Part shown: positions 30,243 through 42,283 of the stretch, in pieces
How the letters are laid out: every line of letters begins with the position of its first letter
How positions within the stretch are numbered: the stretch's first letter is position 1
Source of the DNA: Pontederia crassipes
Taxonomy: Eukaryota > Streptophyta > Magnoliopsida > Commelinales > Pontederiaceae
DNA: 64,000 bases
Assembly (NCBI GenBank): GCA_030549335.1
Contig: CM060183.1
Span: forward strand, 32,982,768 to 33,046,767
Reading direction: 5' to 3'
The notes under the pieces: generated by a model
Databases searched by the model: none
The model's input: the letters and a program-made list of their open reading frames with translations, nothing else
Told to the model about the DNA's origin: nothing
Translations under genes and position numbers: made by a program

Positions 30243-30557
30243 GCATGCCAGAACCTCGTTGGATATCTGTCATGCGTTACCGGCAACCCCATCGATGACT
30301 GTCGGCGGTGCGACCTCGATTGGCACTTCCACCAGAAGCGCCTTGCAGACTGTAGGATCGGCTTTGGTCGTAACGCCATCAGGGGACGCGATAGGCGCTT
30401 CGACATGGTGACTGACCCCCACGACGATGACCCCGTAAACCCACGCCTCGACACCCTGTGGTATGTCATGATTCAGGACAAGCCACTGTGGAGCGTGTTC
30501 AAGCGAGACATGGTCATCACCCTCAAACAAGAGCTCATAATGAACAGCTTCAAGACC
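30243..30557 (+). pseudogene. Pectate lyase gene fragment (polysaccharide lyase family 1)
   Basis: About 105 codons match the N-terminal conserved block of plant pectate lyases: [17 protein letters not shown], then [26 protein letters not shown], and [13 protein letters not shown] [20 protein letters not shown]. The match stops abruptly after NSFKT at 30557 and GC-rich repeats follow. The rest of the enzyme, including the substrate-binding and catalytic core, is absent. Several conserved residues are changed: WRC to RRC, and RPGTLRHAV to [10 protein letters not shown] see no promoter or upstream exon. It is best read as a captured or left-over exon fragment within transposon DNA, not a working gene. 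Confidence 0.8.
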
Positions 30558-30965
30558 AGCCTCGTTTCTCCCTCGCATCTGGCGATGGGAGAAAGGGGGG
30601 CACCGGCCCCCCTTTTCTGCTTCGCCGATGGCGTCCCCTATTTCTCCCTTGCCGATCGGCAAAGCAGAAAAGGGGGGCTAGCACCCCCTATTTCTCCCTT
30701 GCCGATCGCGAGGCAAAAAGGGGGGCGTCGGTAGCGAGGGAGAAGGGGGGGGGGGGGCTTTTTCTTTCTCGCGAGCTTGGACGGTCGTGAGGGAGAAAAG
30801 GGGAGCGCCGGCCCCCTCGCGTCTTCTTCGCCGCGCACAAGGAAGATGCGAGGGGGGCCAACGCTCCCCTTTCCCCCTTCGCTGGCTGCGACGGAGAAAG
30901 GGGGCACCGGTCCCACTTCTTCACTTCATCGGAATCGACGAAGGGGGACGAGCGTCCCCTTTCTT
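30558..30965. repeat. GC-rich block of interleaved palindromes
   Basis: Runs such as gggggcaccggcccccc, gccgatcggc and ccccctatttctcccttg recur in both orientations, with a poly-G run near 30748. Open frames on both strands are compositional. It may be the terminal region of the element that carries the pectate lyase fragment. Confidence 0.6.
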
Positions 30966-31199
30966 TTTTTCATTTTTCATTTTTAATATTAGTTTATTAT
31001 ATATTTTTATTATTTTATTATTTTTAATGATGCAGATGAAAGAAAAATGATTTACGTGGCGGCCACGTGTGCAAGATAATCAGAAAACCCACTATCATCG
31101 GTCAAGAAGACTAATCATGTAAGAAAATCAAAGATGAGGGATGTGCTGATTACAACTTAAATTTGAAGGACCAATTTGAAAACGATTCAAAGTTGGAAA

Positions 31200-34100
31200 A
31201 CTAATAGTGTAATTTACCCATTATTCACCTGAAATTAGGAGGAATTTCAATTCCAAGTTCCAAATGGCCCCGGGGCCATCTGGCTAGGATTGTGTTTGGA
31301 TGGGGATGTGCAGCCAGAACTTGCACAAATCCAACACCCCCTAGTGGGTCCCACAGGAACTTCTCTTCTAGTCAATGGGTAAGTTCATGAAAAAAATTCT
31401 TGCAAACGGCAAGAACTCACGCACAACTCCGAACTTGGCTTCGATGCTTGTACCCACGCGACACTCCCCTCTCTTACATTCTCTCTCCTCTCTTACTTTC
31501 TCTCAAGGCAAGTAGTCTTTTCAACGCCCAAGTTCCACCACCGTCCGAATTTTTGCCAAAAAGCTTGCGCGATTTATGTCACTTCATTAAAGTCTCGGGA
31601 ACTAAAGTTCCCAAGTTTCACAAGCGCCATTCCCAAGTTTCACAAGCGCCAAACACTGTGTGTTTGGTATGAAAATTTGGAGGAAAAGTTAGTTTCCGAG
31701 AAGTAAACGATTACATGAAAAAGTTTAGGTTGGTGTTTGAATGAAAAATGTAATGATGAGAATTTAAAATTTTGATTTGATAGATAAGTTTTAGTAGCTA
31801 TTTGGATAAAAAAATAAGAACTAAGAATATAATTTATTATTTTATGAGATATAAAATTATAGTACATAAAAAAATGTTATTAATATTATAATTTGCGTAA
31901 ATATTTATATTATTAATATTATATATATTTATTAAATCTTTTAAATTTTGAACAAAATATTTTATAATTGTTAATTAGTAAAATTTAATAATTTATTTTA
32001 TAAGTTGACTAGTAATGTATTAATAAATAACTAAATAATATATACTTACATTATAAAATAATTAAAAAAGGAAGAAGTTAGGGAGCTGAAAAAAAGTTCC
32101 AAAGTGATGGATGAAAAGACAGAAAGAAAAATAAAATAATAAAATAAGTTCTTGCGAAGGCAAGAACTTCTAACCGTTTGGTCAAAAGTTTCGGCAATAG
32201 ATCACGATATCGTCACATGTCCTGTTTAACAGAACAAAAGAAAGTTCTATCTTTTGTTCTGTAAACAAACATTGTCCTAGGGAATTTCGTTCAAGTAAAG
32301 GGGTCTGATTTTCGTGGTGGAACCAGACCCCTTTTTTGTGTTGGAACCGGGGTCACGTTTCGACATCCTGCTTCCACCATTTATTGCCCCCTTTTTTTGC
32401 TTTTGGTTTTTCTATTAGACTTTTTTAATGTTATTTTCTACTTTTCTATTTACTTTTATAATTTTCTCTCTCTTTATCTTTTCTATATAAAATAAAATAA
32501 TTTATTTATTATATATAAAATATTTATTATAAATTATTAATATACTATTATTTATTACTTTTTATTTCATAAAAAAATTTAATATTTCATTGAATATAAA
32601 TTATTAAAAATGATTTTTATATTTAAATAATATATTTTTAACAAAAAAATTTGCCATATTTTTTTTAATATACATTTATTTTTAAATTATTTTAATAAAT
32701 TTATAACTTATATTTATTATACATATTTTTAATTGAAACATTCACTAAAATTAATCCATCATATCTACTTTTTCCTATCACGAAAATTATCTTATTCCTC
32801 ATCATCAAATTACATTCCATCCAAACACATCACAAACTAATATATCAATTAAATTATTCACCTGAAACTAGAAGGGGTCATTTGTTTGCGGAACTGGGCG
32901 GGAATCACTCTCTTGTTCCATACAGTTCCGTCAAACACCGCTTCGAAATTGAATTTTGGCCAGTACCAAATGTGGTGGAACCGGGATCACATGACACCGG
33001 TTCCACCACTCTGGTTCCACCTTTTTAAGTGAAACCGAAGGTTGCCTCTTTTTTTTCTTTTTTTGTCTTTGACACGACATTTTAGCTTTCTTTAATTCGT
33101 TTTCTTTTTCCTTTTTCTTTTCTCTCACACCATATCTTTTATAAAATAAATTATTTAATAAATATAAAATATTTTCTAATAATGGATTAATATAATATAC
33201 TTATTATTTCATAAAAAAATTTAATATTCCATTAAATATATTTAATTTTAAAATTTATTTTTTATATTTAAATAATATATTTTTAACAAAGTTTTTCCAT
33301 AAAATATTTTTAGTTTATAATTTAATTTAATTAATAATAAAATTATACCTCATAATTATAATAATCATTTTCAATTCGAAACCCATAAAAAATTCATCCA
33401 TTACATCCACTTGTTACTATCACATTAACTACCTTATTCTTCATCATCAAATTTCACTCAAAGCAAACACAATCCAAATTAATCTATCAATTCAACTATG
33501 CACCGAAAACTTAGGAGGAACCGCGATACCATTTTCAAACGAACCTGTGGCCTTGTTTGACAATCGAATCCCGGCGCTGGTTCCGTCTGGTTCTAGCTGA
33601 TTCCGTCAAATGATGTGACGTTTGGTGAAACCGAATGTAGAATCGGATATCGAAAATGGGATCACGTGACCCCTATTTCCTTCCCCTAGTTCCACCATTA
33701 TGGTTCCAGGCACTGTAGCATACTTAATGTTTTTTTTGGGTTGACGACTTGACAGTTTTTTTTAATTTCATTTATTCTTTTTTTCTTTCTTTATTTTCTC
33801 TCTCTCACACACGTATCTTAAAATAAAAATTATTTATTATACCATATTAACATAAATTATTTATTTATTTAATCAATATATTTTGTCACATATTTTTTAA
33901 TAATAATTAATTATGATATTTTTGTTTAATATAAATTTTCACCTCATAAAAATAATAAATTCTCTTTAGTTCTTATTATAATAGAATTGCATGAATTAAC
34001 ATTTTAGTTGTTTTCAGAAAAAATATAAGATAATCTAATTTATATTATATTTGATATTAAGCAATTATTTACATAAATTATAATATTAATAGCATATAAA

Positions 34101-35050
34101 AAATTTAATCAAAATTAATATTAATATATTGTGAGACAACTTATTTTTTAATGAAATTTTAATTAATAATTACATATAATACTTTGTATATGCTAGTAAT
34201 TATTATTTTAAATAAATAATATTTTTATTTACTATAATTTTTTACCTCATAAAATAATAAATTATATTTTTAATTCTTACTTTTATCCAAACACCCACCG
34301 ACACTTATCTATCAACTCAACTTTTCAAATTACCATAATTATATTTCTCATTTAAACACCCAACTTAAACTTTTCTATCAAATGAATTAATTCTCGAGAA
34401 TTAACGGGATATGTTCCCTATCCAACATAGCCGGAAGGAACAATGTAAATCTTCCGACAGGATCGTTTGGCGATGGAATCAATGCCTAGTTCCACCTCAT
34501 TCTGCCAAATGCCCCACATGGCTCAGTTCCTGACTGCATTAAATATGCTTGGAACCAAGAGGTTCCAACCTACCGATTCCACCATTTCGGTGAAACTGAT
34601 AGTTAATGTTTTTTTTGGAAATGACATTTTACTTTTTTTCCTTTATAACCTTCCTTATATAAGTTAATTTATTTATTATATAAAATATAAATAATAAAGG
34701 ATTAATATAATATTATTTATTATTTCATTATAAATTCATAATATTTCATTAAATATAAATTATTTAAAAATAAATTTTATATTTAAATATTATATTTTTT
34801 AAAACAATATTATTGACATAAATTTTTTAATATATATTATGTATTTTAATTTTTTAATAATTTTTAATATATATATAATACATATTTTTAATTCAATCAC
34901 TCACTTAAATTAATGCATCATAATTTTTTCTTATTACATCAACTATCTTATTTCTATCATCAAATTTTACTTCTTCTAAATACACTCGAACTAATATGTC
35001 AATTTAAATATTCACTGAATTTGATGAAAGTCCAATTTCTTCAACAAAAA
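31200..35050. repeat. Degenerate tandem array of 0.6-0.9 kb units
   Basis: Each unit has a GC-richer head with ggttccacc/ggaacc motifs, then an AT-rich body and a tail with tccaaacac ... tatcaatt. Heads lie near 32290, 32890, 33545 and 34450; a more distant relative may lie near 31240-31640. The units are strongly diverged and without coding potential. They could be a decayed satellite or repeated insertions of one MITE-like family. Confidence 0.5.
32224..32266. repeat. Short perfect hairpin
   Basis: GTTTAACAGAACAAAAGA (32224-32241) is followed after eight bases by TCTTTTGTTCTGTAAAC (32250-32266). This is a near-perfect 17-18 bp stem. Confidence 0.7.
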
Positions 35051-35449
35051 TCTTCGGATTAACGTGACGTGAGCAGAATTTTACAATTTTTTTTTTTTTG
35101 TGTGTGTTTGGCCCAAGTTCGCATAATCAAACGTATCTTACGGGAATTCCGGTTATCTTCCCGCCGAGATTGTACACGTGTCGCCATCTTTCCTCCTTTT
35201 TTTTTTGTTTGCTTTTCGGTAAAATGCACGAAATGTCATGCGTACCACTGAAATGACAAAGCTATAACATAGCGACACAATTATTCAGGTTAAAAGATTT
35301 ATTATATATCTAAATCAAATCTGCATCATGTTATAAACATTTCGAATACTATTTGTAACTTATGATTCTTCCTACTTTGGTCATCGGGGTCATCATCTCA
35401 TACAAACTATACAAGGCAAACAAATAGTTGCCTTGCTCCATGATCGATA

Positions 35450-38400
35450 TCAAGTTTGCAGAGTCGCCAGGTTGAAGAACGCCCCCTTCTTGTTCATGAG
35501 TTGCGCGTAGGTGCCGTGCTCCACCACCTTCCCTTCTCCGACGAAGGCGATGGCGTCCAACTTCTTGATGGCGTTGAGGCGATGCGCCACCACCACTGTG
35601 GTCCGCCCCACCATGACCCGATCCAGAGCCTCCTGCACGGCTCGCTCCGACTGGGCGTCCAACGCGCTGGTGGCCTCGTCCAGCAGCAGTATGGCCGGGT
35701 TCCTCAGGATCGCTCGCGCTATCGCGATCCTCTGCTTCTGCCCTCCTGACAACTGCAGCCCTCCTTCCCCGCAGTCCGTGTTGTAGCCTTCTTTTAGCGA
35801 TCTGTAATGGTGGATCAAACGTCTGAGTGCTCTCTCCTCCCTAGCGTTAGATGAATCATATATATGTGCTCGAAGAAGTATGTATACTTACGATATGAAG
35901 TCATGCGCATTAGCTGCCCTTGCAGCTTCAACTATCTCATCCTCGCTTGATTCCGGCTTTCCGAAGGCAATGTTGTCACGAATGGTTCCCGAGAACAGCA
36001 CTGGCTCCTGCGAAACCAGGCCGGTGAACTTTCGGTACCAGACGAGGTTGAGTTCTCTTACGTCCTTGCCGTCGATCTTGACGACTCCTCTATCCACGTC
36101 GTAGAACCTTTGAATCAGACTGATGACTGTCGACTTCCCGCACCCGCTTCTGCCCGCCAGCCCGATGCTCGTCCCCGCTTTCACTTCCAGGGTGAACTCC
36201 CGTAGCACAGGGCACTGCGGCCTGGTCGGGTACGTGAAGTCCACCTTCTTTAGCTCGATCTTTCCTCGTACCTTGGACAACTTTGTTGGATCTCCATTTG
36301 GGTCATCTGCCTGCGTTGTCGAGGGCGCGTCCCGTCAGCGAGCCATGACAAGAGGATGTTAACTGTTTAAGATAAAGAAAGTCATCCTAAAACACTTACG
36401 TGAGAGGACACTGGAATCAGAGACTGCCTGTCGAGCACCTCAAACACTGAGGCCACCGCCGTCGCCCCCTTCGCGAGGTCCGAAGTCATGCTGCCTGCTT
36501 CGGCTATCAGCTTTCCTGTGCTTACGAGGATGAAGAAGGTTTTGAAGATGTCCCCAGCAGATATCTCACCAGCTTGAGCTAATCTGCCTCCGTACCAGAA
36601 ATCGAAGGCCCATGACAGGAAACTAAGGCACGGCGCGCATCCGATCGCCAGTCCTGCGACCCATGATTTCCTCTGTGAAGCTTTCAGTGGTTCCTCCTGG
36701 GCATCCTTGAAGAGCTGGAGGATCTTCTCCGCGCAGCCGAATGAGGTGACCATCCTTTGGTTATGGACGGCTTCGGAAGCGATCTGGGTGCTCAGGTGCT
36801 GTGCCTTCGCCAAATCTAGTGACACTCTCGACAAGACAACCTTTTTAGCGTAATGACATATCACAGATGACGGTTGAATGGCGATCATGACCAGTGCCAG
36901 TTTCCAAGCTACTGACAAACCCATTGACATGGCGACTAGTACGCCAGAAGCAGTCTGAACCAGTAAGGACAACCTGTCGGCAACCAGCGTCTTAACCAGA
37001 GCGGCCTCACTGCTCAATCGTGAACATAAGGCGCCGCTCGAGTTAGATTCTTCGTCAAACCATGCGGGTTCAAATGTCAGGATCTTTTCAAGGACCCGCA
37101 ATCGAACACGTTTTGTCAGATGCTCTCCCATGTATGCGAAGTTGTAGTGCTGCAGGAGGTTGACGACGATCGACACGGCCGAGAGCGAACAGAAAATCAC
37201 GGCGTAGTGGCGGATCGCGGCTTGCATCTCACTGTGGTTGGTGAGGAAGAATGCAGCAATCATGCCGCCAATTGCGAAGGCATAGATAGGCTGCAGAGAG
37301 CCATAGACGATTGCTGCTATGCTGCCTATTGTAGCTTGCTTCCATTCTGGCGAGTTCATGGCGAGAAGTCTAGCGAAGGATGGAGCAGGCGTCGGGATGA
37401 TGTCGGGATCTTCTTTAGAGTGAGCTGAGGCGAAGGATATTGGACTGGCCTTGTTTAGGCTGCTGAGGCGGCTTGCGCTGCTCCTTCCAACCGAAGAAAG
37501 CAGACAATGCTGTTCTTGCTCCTGATCGATGTTGCTCGAGATCCTTTGCAGCTTCACAAGCCTGGCATAGTGGCTTCCATTTTGATTGATAAGCTCGTCG
37601 TGGGTGCCTAATTCCACGACCTTGCCTCCATCAAAGACTGCAATTTGGTCTGCACTTTTTATGGTTGAAAGTTTGTGCGCTACCACCTTATCAAGTTAAG
37701 GTAATTTGATCAGTATATTTCTGAAAGCTTGAATGAAATGTTGAACTCGGAGTTGAGAGTACCAAAGTTGTTCTTCCCATTGACGCTTGATCAAGAGCAT
37801 TCTGGACCAACTTCTCAGATTCATAGTCAAGGGCACTGGTAGCTTCATCAAGGAGGAGTATCGCAGGGTTCTTTATGATGGCTCTAGCAATGGCAATGCG
37901 CTGCTTCTGCCCACCTGATAAAAGTGCACCACGTTCGCCTACCTGCAATCATATGGTTTTTTTGTTTTATTACAGAGAACTGTGTTATAGCATAATGCAA
38001 GAATAGTATTAGTATTTCTCCAAAATGAACAATTCCCAGGATCTTTTGTCATCAATAGAAACTCCACTTGGGCTTTACTGAATCATACTGTCAAAACTTT
38101 TACCTTTGTATCATAGCCCTCGGGTAGTTGTCTGATGAAATTATGAGCATTTGCAGTCATCGCTGCTGCATAAATCTCATCCATGGTTGCATCAGGCTTG
38201 CCGATCAAGATGTTCTCCTTTATGGATGTCCCGAATAGCCCATGGTCTTGGCTTACCAATCCCATCTTTCCTCTGATCCATTTTAGCTGCAGCTTCTTGA
38301 TATCAATTCCATCAATCTTCACTGCTCCCTCATGTACGTCATAGAACCGCTGCAGCAAAGCTATGGCCGTGGACTTTCCACTCCCGCTAGCGCCGACTAG

Positions 38401-40539
38401 AGCAACGGTCCTTCCGGCGGGAACTCGAAGGCTAAAGTCCTGAAGCACAGCTGACTCTGGTCTTGATGGGTAAGCAAATTTGATGGACTCAAACTCGACT
38501 TCACCTTGAATGTCCCCCAATGTTATTCCATCAGGGTCTTCAGCATTGATCTGAGGTACTCTGTTGATCCTTTTGAGTATCCGCGCTGCGGCTACGGATG
38601 CCTCAGTGAAGTGCTTAACCTCCGGGAGCGCCATTCCAAGGGCTCTGCATGACCAACATCACGAATGCTTAGAGAAGAGAATAAGTCTACAGTAGTCACA
38701 GATCAATCACAGGGTTTAAGCATAAATTGCTCACTGTCCGCCCATGACAAAGGAGATTCCAGCAGCATAGATCCTGCCTCCGCTCTCGCCATGGTACATG
38801 ACCAACCGGCTCCCATACCAAGCAAGAAAAGCCCATATGGCAAAGGTGAGTCCAGTGCATCCCACGGCTATGCCTTTTGCAATGCCTTGTTTGATTCCCA
38901 ACTTGATGGTGGCATCCAAAATGGCAGCATATCTGTCCACGATTCTCTTCTCCGCAGTGAAAGAATATATGGTTCTGATGGAACTGAAGGCCTGCTCCGC
39001 AATGGCATTTGCTTTGGCGTACTCTCTGCGGGACGTGCGAGAAAGATGAAGAAGATATCTTCCATAGATTAGGCCTGGGATTATTAGAAGCAAGACTAGT
39101 GGGAATGCCACCAGTGACAGCCTCCAAGAGAAGTGTGCAGAGAAAACCAGACCAGAGAGAAACATTGAAGAGTTCATCAGAAACACAGGAACCTGCATAA
39201 AAGAAACATGAAATTAAACTTAGACCTCGTGGTCGATTACAGTGGCAATGATATCATTCTTCTACATGTTATCTGTATTCTGAAACCTCAGCTCTGTGAT
39301 TTCCATATGCTACAGAGAAGTTACACTAGTCGATTGCCATGTGATTTGATTCCGGCCTGGAGACGGATACAGTCCGAGGAAGTTTATGGAGTGGATTTCC
39401 CACAATAAATATGCTTCATTTTCACTTCCACTTATTTGGGCAAATATTCCTCCATTCTCTAAAATCTCGTTTTTTTAAAGAAACACTTATGTTGACTACT
39501 ATACAAGAGGGAAACACACACATACACATATATATACATGGACATCAAATGCACGAAGGTCTGGGGTTGATAGTTTTAATCCTCTGAATTGGGGTTGAGA
39601 GGATGATCTTGATGCAGGTCGAACTAAGGCAGAAAACGAGCATATTTGCCAATTAATTTGTCATATAAGTATTCAAAGAAAGGGTGACACCTGAAGCTAT
39701 AGTTACTGTAAATATCAGTCACCTATCTTGATCAACCAGCTGAGAATTTATTGGATCATGAGAAGCATGCTTACTGGAGTTGTTTCTTTGTCCTTACCTT
39801 CTCACTTAGGACCTCCTGTATCAGCAAAGTGTCCTTTGATATGCTGTCTATGATCTCCGAAGTGGTGGCGCCTTGAACGTCGAAAAAGCCAACCTCCTGC
39901 CTCAGGATTGCTTCCAAGTATTTGTATCTTATCTTCAGAACCTGTCTTTCACTTGTTCTACTCCAGCAATACCCTTCTGCAATCACAGAAAACATGCAAA
40001 TGTTAAATCCTTTTACAGACATAAAGTCTGCAGTTCTTGATGAGCTAAAGTGAGCCTCTTCATAAGCATTACCCATAAAAGCAACAACCAACACTGCCAG
40101 TCCTAAGTAGACAAAGTACATGCAGAACTGCAGAAAAAGGAACAAGAAGAATGGTCAAGGAAAAATTTAAACATGATATATGTATATGTATATATCCCTG
40201 CGTTAACATCTAACGTTTCGTATGGGGAATATATGAACACGCATGGATGTGTGTATCTGTCGCTCTAACCTTTTCAACATCACGCATGAAAGGCGCATGA
40301 TCGTCGGTAGTATTGCCATATCCCAGGCTGTTCATAACACTGCTTGCGAACAGGAGGAGGCAGTTTGTGGAACACCCATCTGCGACGGCTCCAACCGTGC
40401 CCAAGAACATCAAGACTACATCGAACCAGTCAGCAAACATGAACATTCCTTTGACAGACTTCTTATTATTCTCTCTCCTCTCTCCCTTCTCTATCCCCTC
40501 TTTCAAAGCATCCATTGAGACCTTGGGGATGTGTCTCAT
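35450..40539 (-). CDS. ABC transporter subfamily B (P-glycoprotein-like), intact
   Basis: A full-size ATP-driven exporter of the plasma-membrane ABCB type. Nine exons on the minus strand: 40539-40270, 40127-40073, 39976-39798, 39192-38735, 38644-38104, 37942-37763, 37686-36400, 36310-35892, 35801-35450. They total 3741 bases, or 1246 residues. Order is TMD1 (about 30-330), NBD1 (about 365-600), TMD2 (about 670-960), NBD2 (about 1005-1246). NBD1 has Walker [10 protein letters not shown] (405-413), LSGGQ (509-513), LLLDE (530-534) and H-loop His565. NBD2 has GRSGCGKST (1043-1051), LSGGQ (1147-1151), LLLDE (1168-1172) and His1203. All catalytic motifs are intact. It resembles the plant ABCB15 group; the substrate cannot be inferred. 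The start may also be the second ATG (MDALKEG, 40515). It is a tandem paralogue of the broken gene at 7443-12804. Confidence 0.93.
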
Positions 40540-40572
40540 GAGCTTACTGCATAGGCACCAGGGTTGGCTGCA

Positions 40573-40578
40573 TTTATA
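40573..40578 (-). promoter_or_regulatory. TATA box of the intact ABCB gene
   Basis: TATAAA on the minus strand lies about 35 bases upstream of the first ATG (40539). A TATA-to-start distance of about 30 bases would leave almost no leader for that ATG, which favours use of the ATG at 40515. Confidence 0.4.
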
Positions 40579-40599
40579 TGGTTGTGCATGGGGGACGGC

Positions 40600-41599
40600 C
40601 TTTCAAGTGGGCTTTCAAACATGCTGAACAAAAGGAGTTGGATAAACAAATGGCGACTGAAGCTTCTCATTACCATGCTTGCATTTTCCTGCCTGAGCCA
40701 AAACATGTGGTGGTTAATCAATTAAGCCATGCGTGACAAACACTTGCATGCAACTATTTGCATCCTTCACTGGCATCTGTGCTTTAGCTACAGTGGTGTG
40801 ACCAGGATGCTGTAAAGGTATATTCCATCTGGAAACAACGCCCTTCCATGAAGATGCACCACTATTAGTTTAATGAATTCATTGCTTTCTGTCCTGCATG
40901 TTGCCGTTGCTTTCCTTTTTGTAAAGGAGACTCCCCTTTATCGATATAATAAAGCTTATATTAACCATAGGATATCATCAACTTTTAACTGCTCGTCATT
41001 ACTTGCTATTGCACCTTTCATCTAAAGCTCTTCCTGTTTTCTTTTTTGCTAGTGTTCACAGTGTATAGCTTTAACACTTTTTTTAATATTAAGTTCATTA
41101 TCATGTGTGTGCGTGTCTGTTGTATTGTGTTCATGTTAGTCCTATAACTTTGTCCGGCCGGTTATAAGAAATGGAGGAGATCAATTCTGACCCGAGAGAG
41201 AGAGAGAGATATATATAGAGAGGAGATCAATTAGCATATGCTTGATTAGACCTTTGAAAAGGACATTGGTAGCTTGTATAGTTTATTTAACCGACTCAGT
41301 GAGTTTTCCATTATCGGACTCAAAATAGGACTAGTGACCATAACTTAATATAATGGGGCAGTGCTAAACGTGAGACATGTTTCTGGCTGCCTAGTTGTTT
41401 AATGGTTCATTTTATGTGACACTGGAATGCTTTAAAGGATTATGTAACGGTTAATGAAGAGGATGTGGTTCCTCCGAACTCTCCAGTTGAAGTTTTTTTA
41501 ATGTAGTTCATCGAGTTCGATGGGAAGTCAATTTTTAACTCATGGACAGAATGTATAATTATTAAATGTCATGCAAATTAGATCGTTGACACAGTTTTT
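40600..41599. other. Intergenic spacer upstream of the intact ABCB gene
   Basis: No gene, RNA or complete repeat is recognised. There is a small (GA)n/(TA)n patch near 41197-41222. Confidence 0.5.
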
Positions 41600-41868
41600 T
41601 AGACATTATAACGCTAAAAAAAAATCGGCCAAATAAAATAAGAGAAATAAAAGGGGAAACAAAAGAAAGAATAATTTGATTTAATAAGGAAGAGTTGATA
41701 TCTTATTTAAATTGGGATCATTTCCTTATAAATAAGAGGTTAAATCCACGAATCAACCTTTTTTCTCTCCCTGTGCAAGCCGGCCTTAGTTCTTCTCGTA
41801 CGCGCGCCCTTTTCGTCGTGCCCTTTTCGTTTCTTCTTGTCCCTGACGGCCGCCGTCATATAAGGGAC

Positions 41869-42198
41869 TGTTGCGAATATAACACCGAGGGTCGATGAAT
41901 AATCAAAATAACGAAAGAAGGAGAAGATGAACACAGAGATTTAATGTGGTAAAACTCTCTTGATCAATGTGAACAAGAGAGAAACATCCACGGGCAAAGG
42001 AGGCCGCCGACAGAAATTTTCACTATGAGCCAAAAGAGAGTGTACATCATATAAAACCCTAACCCTCATATATAAAGGTCCATACCTAACGGCCCAAGCT
42101 CTCCGCTTCCGCCACAGATTCTCATTTTTCCTCTTTTTTCATTTTTTTTTTCTTTCATAATTTTGGGTACAAGGTACATAATTCAAGGCACACCAACA
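41869..42198 (-). repeat. 3' LTR of copia element A
   Basis: 330 bases that start TGTTGCGAATATAACACC in plus orientation and end CACACCAACA. They are closely similar to 46260-46588 along the whole length. Confidence 0.95.
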
Positions 42199-42283
42199 AA
42201 TCTCCACCTTGACTTTAATTTCACAAAACTCTTGCAAATAAAATGCTCAACATGCTCTCCTTTGCCGAATGGCCCACGAGGGC

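Noticed and set aside
30243..30557. A functional pectate lyase gene
   Set aside because: Only the N-terminal block is present, conserved residues are altered, and no further exons follow.
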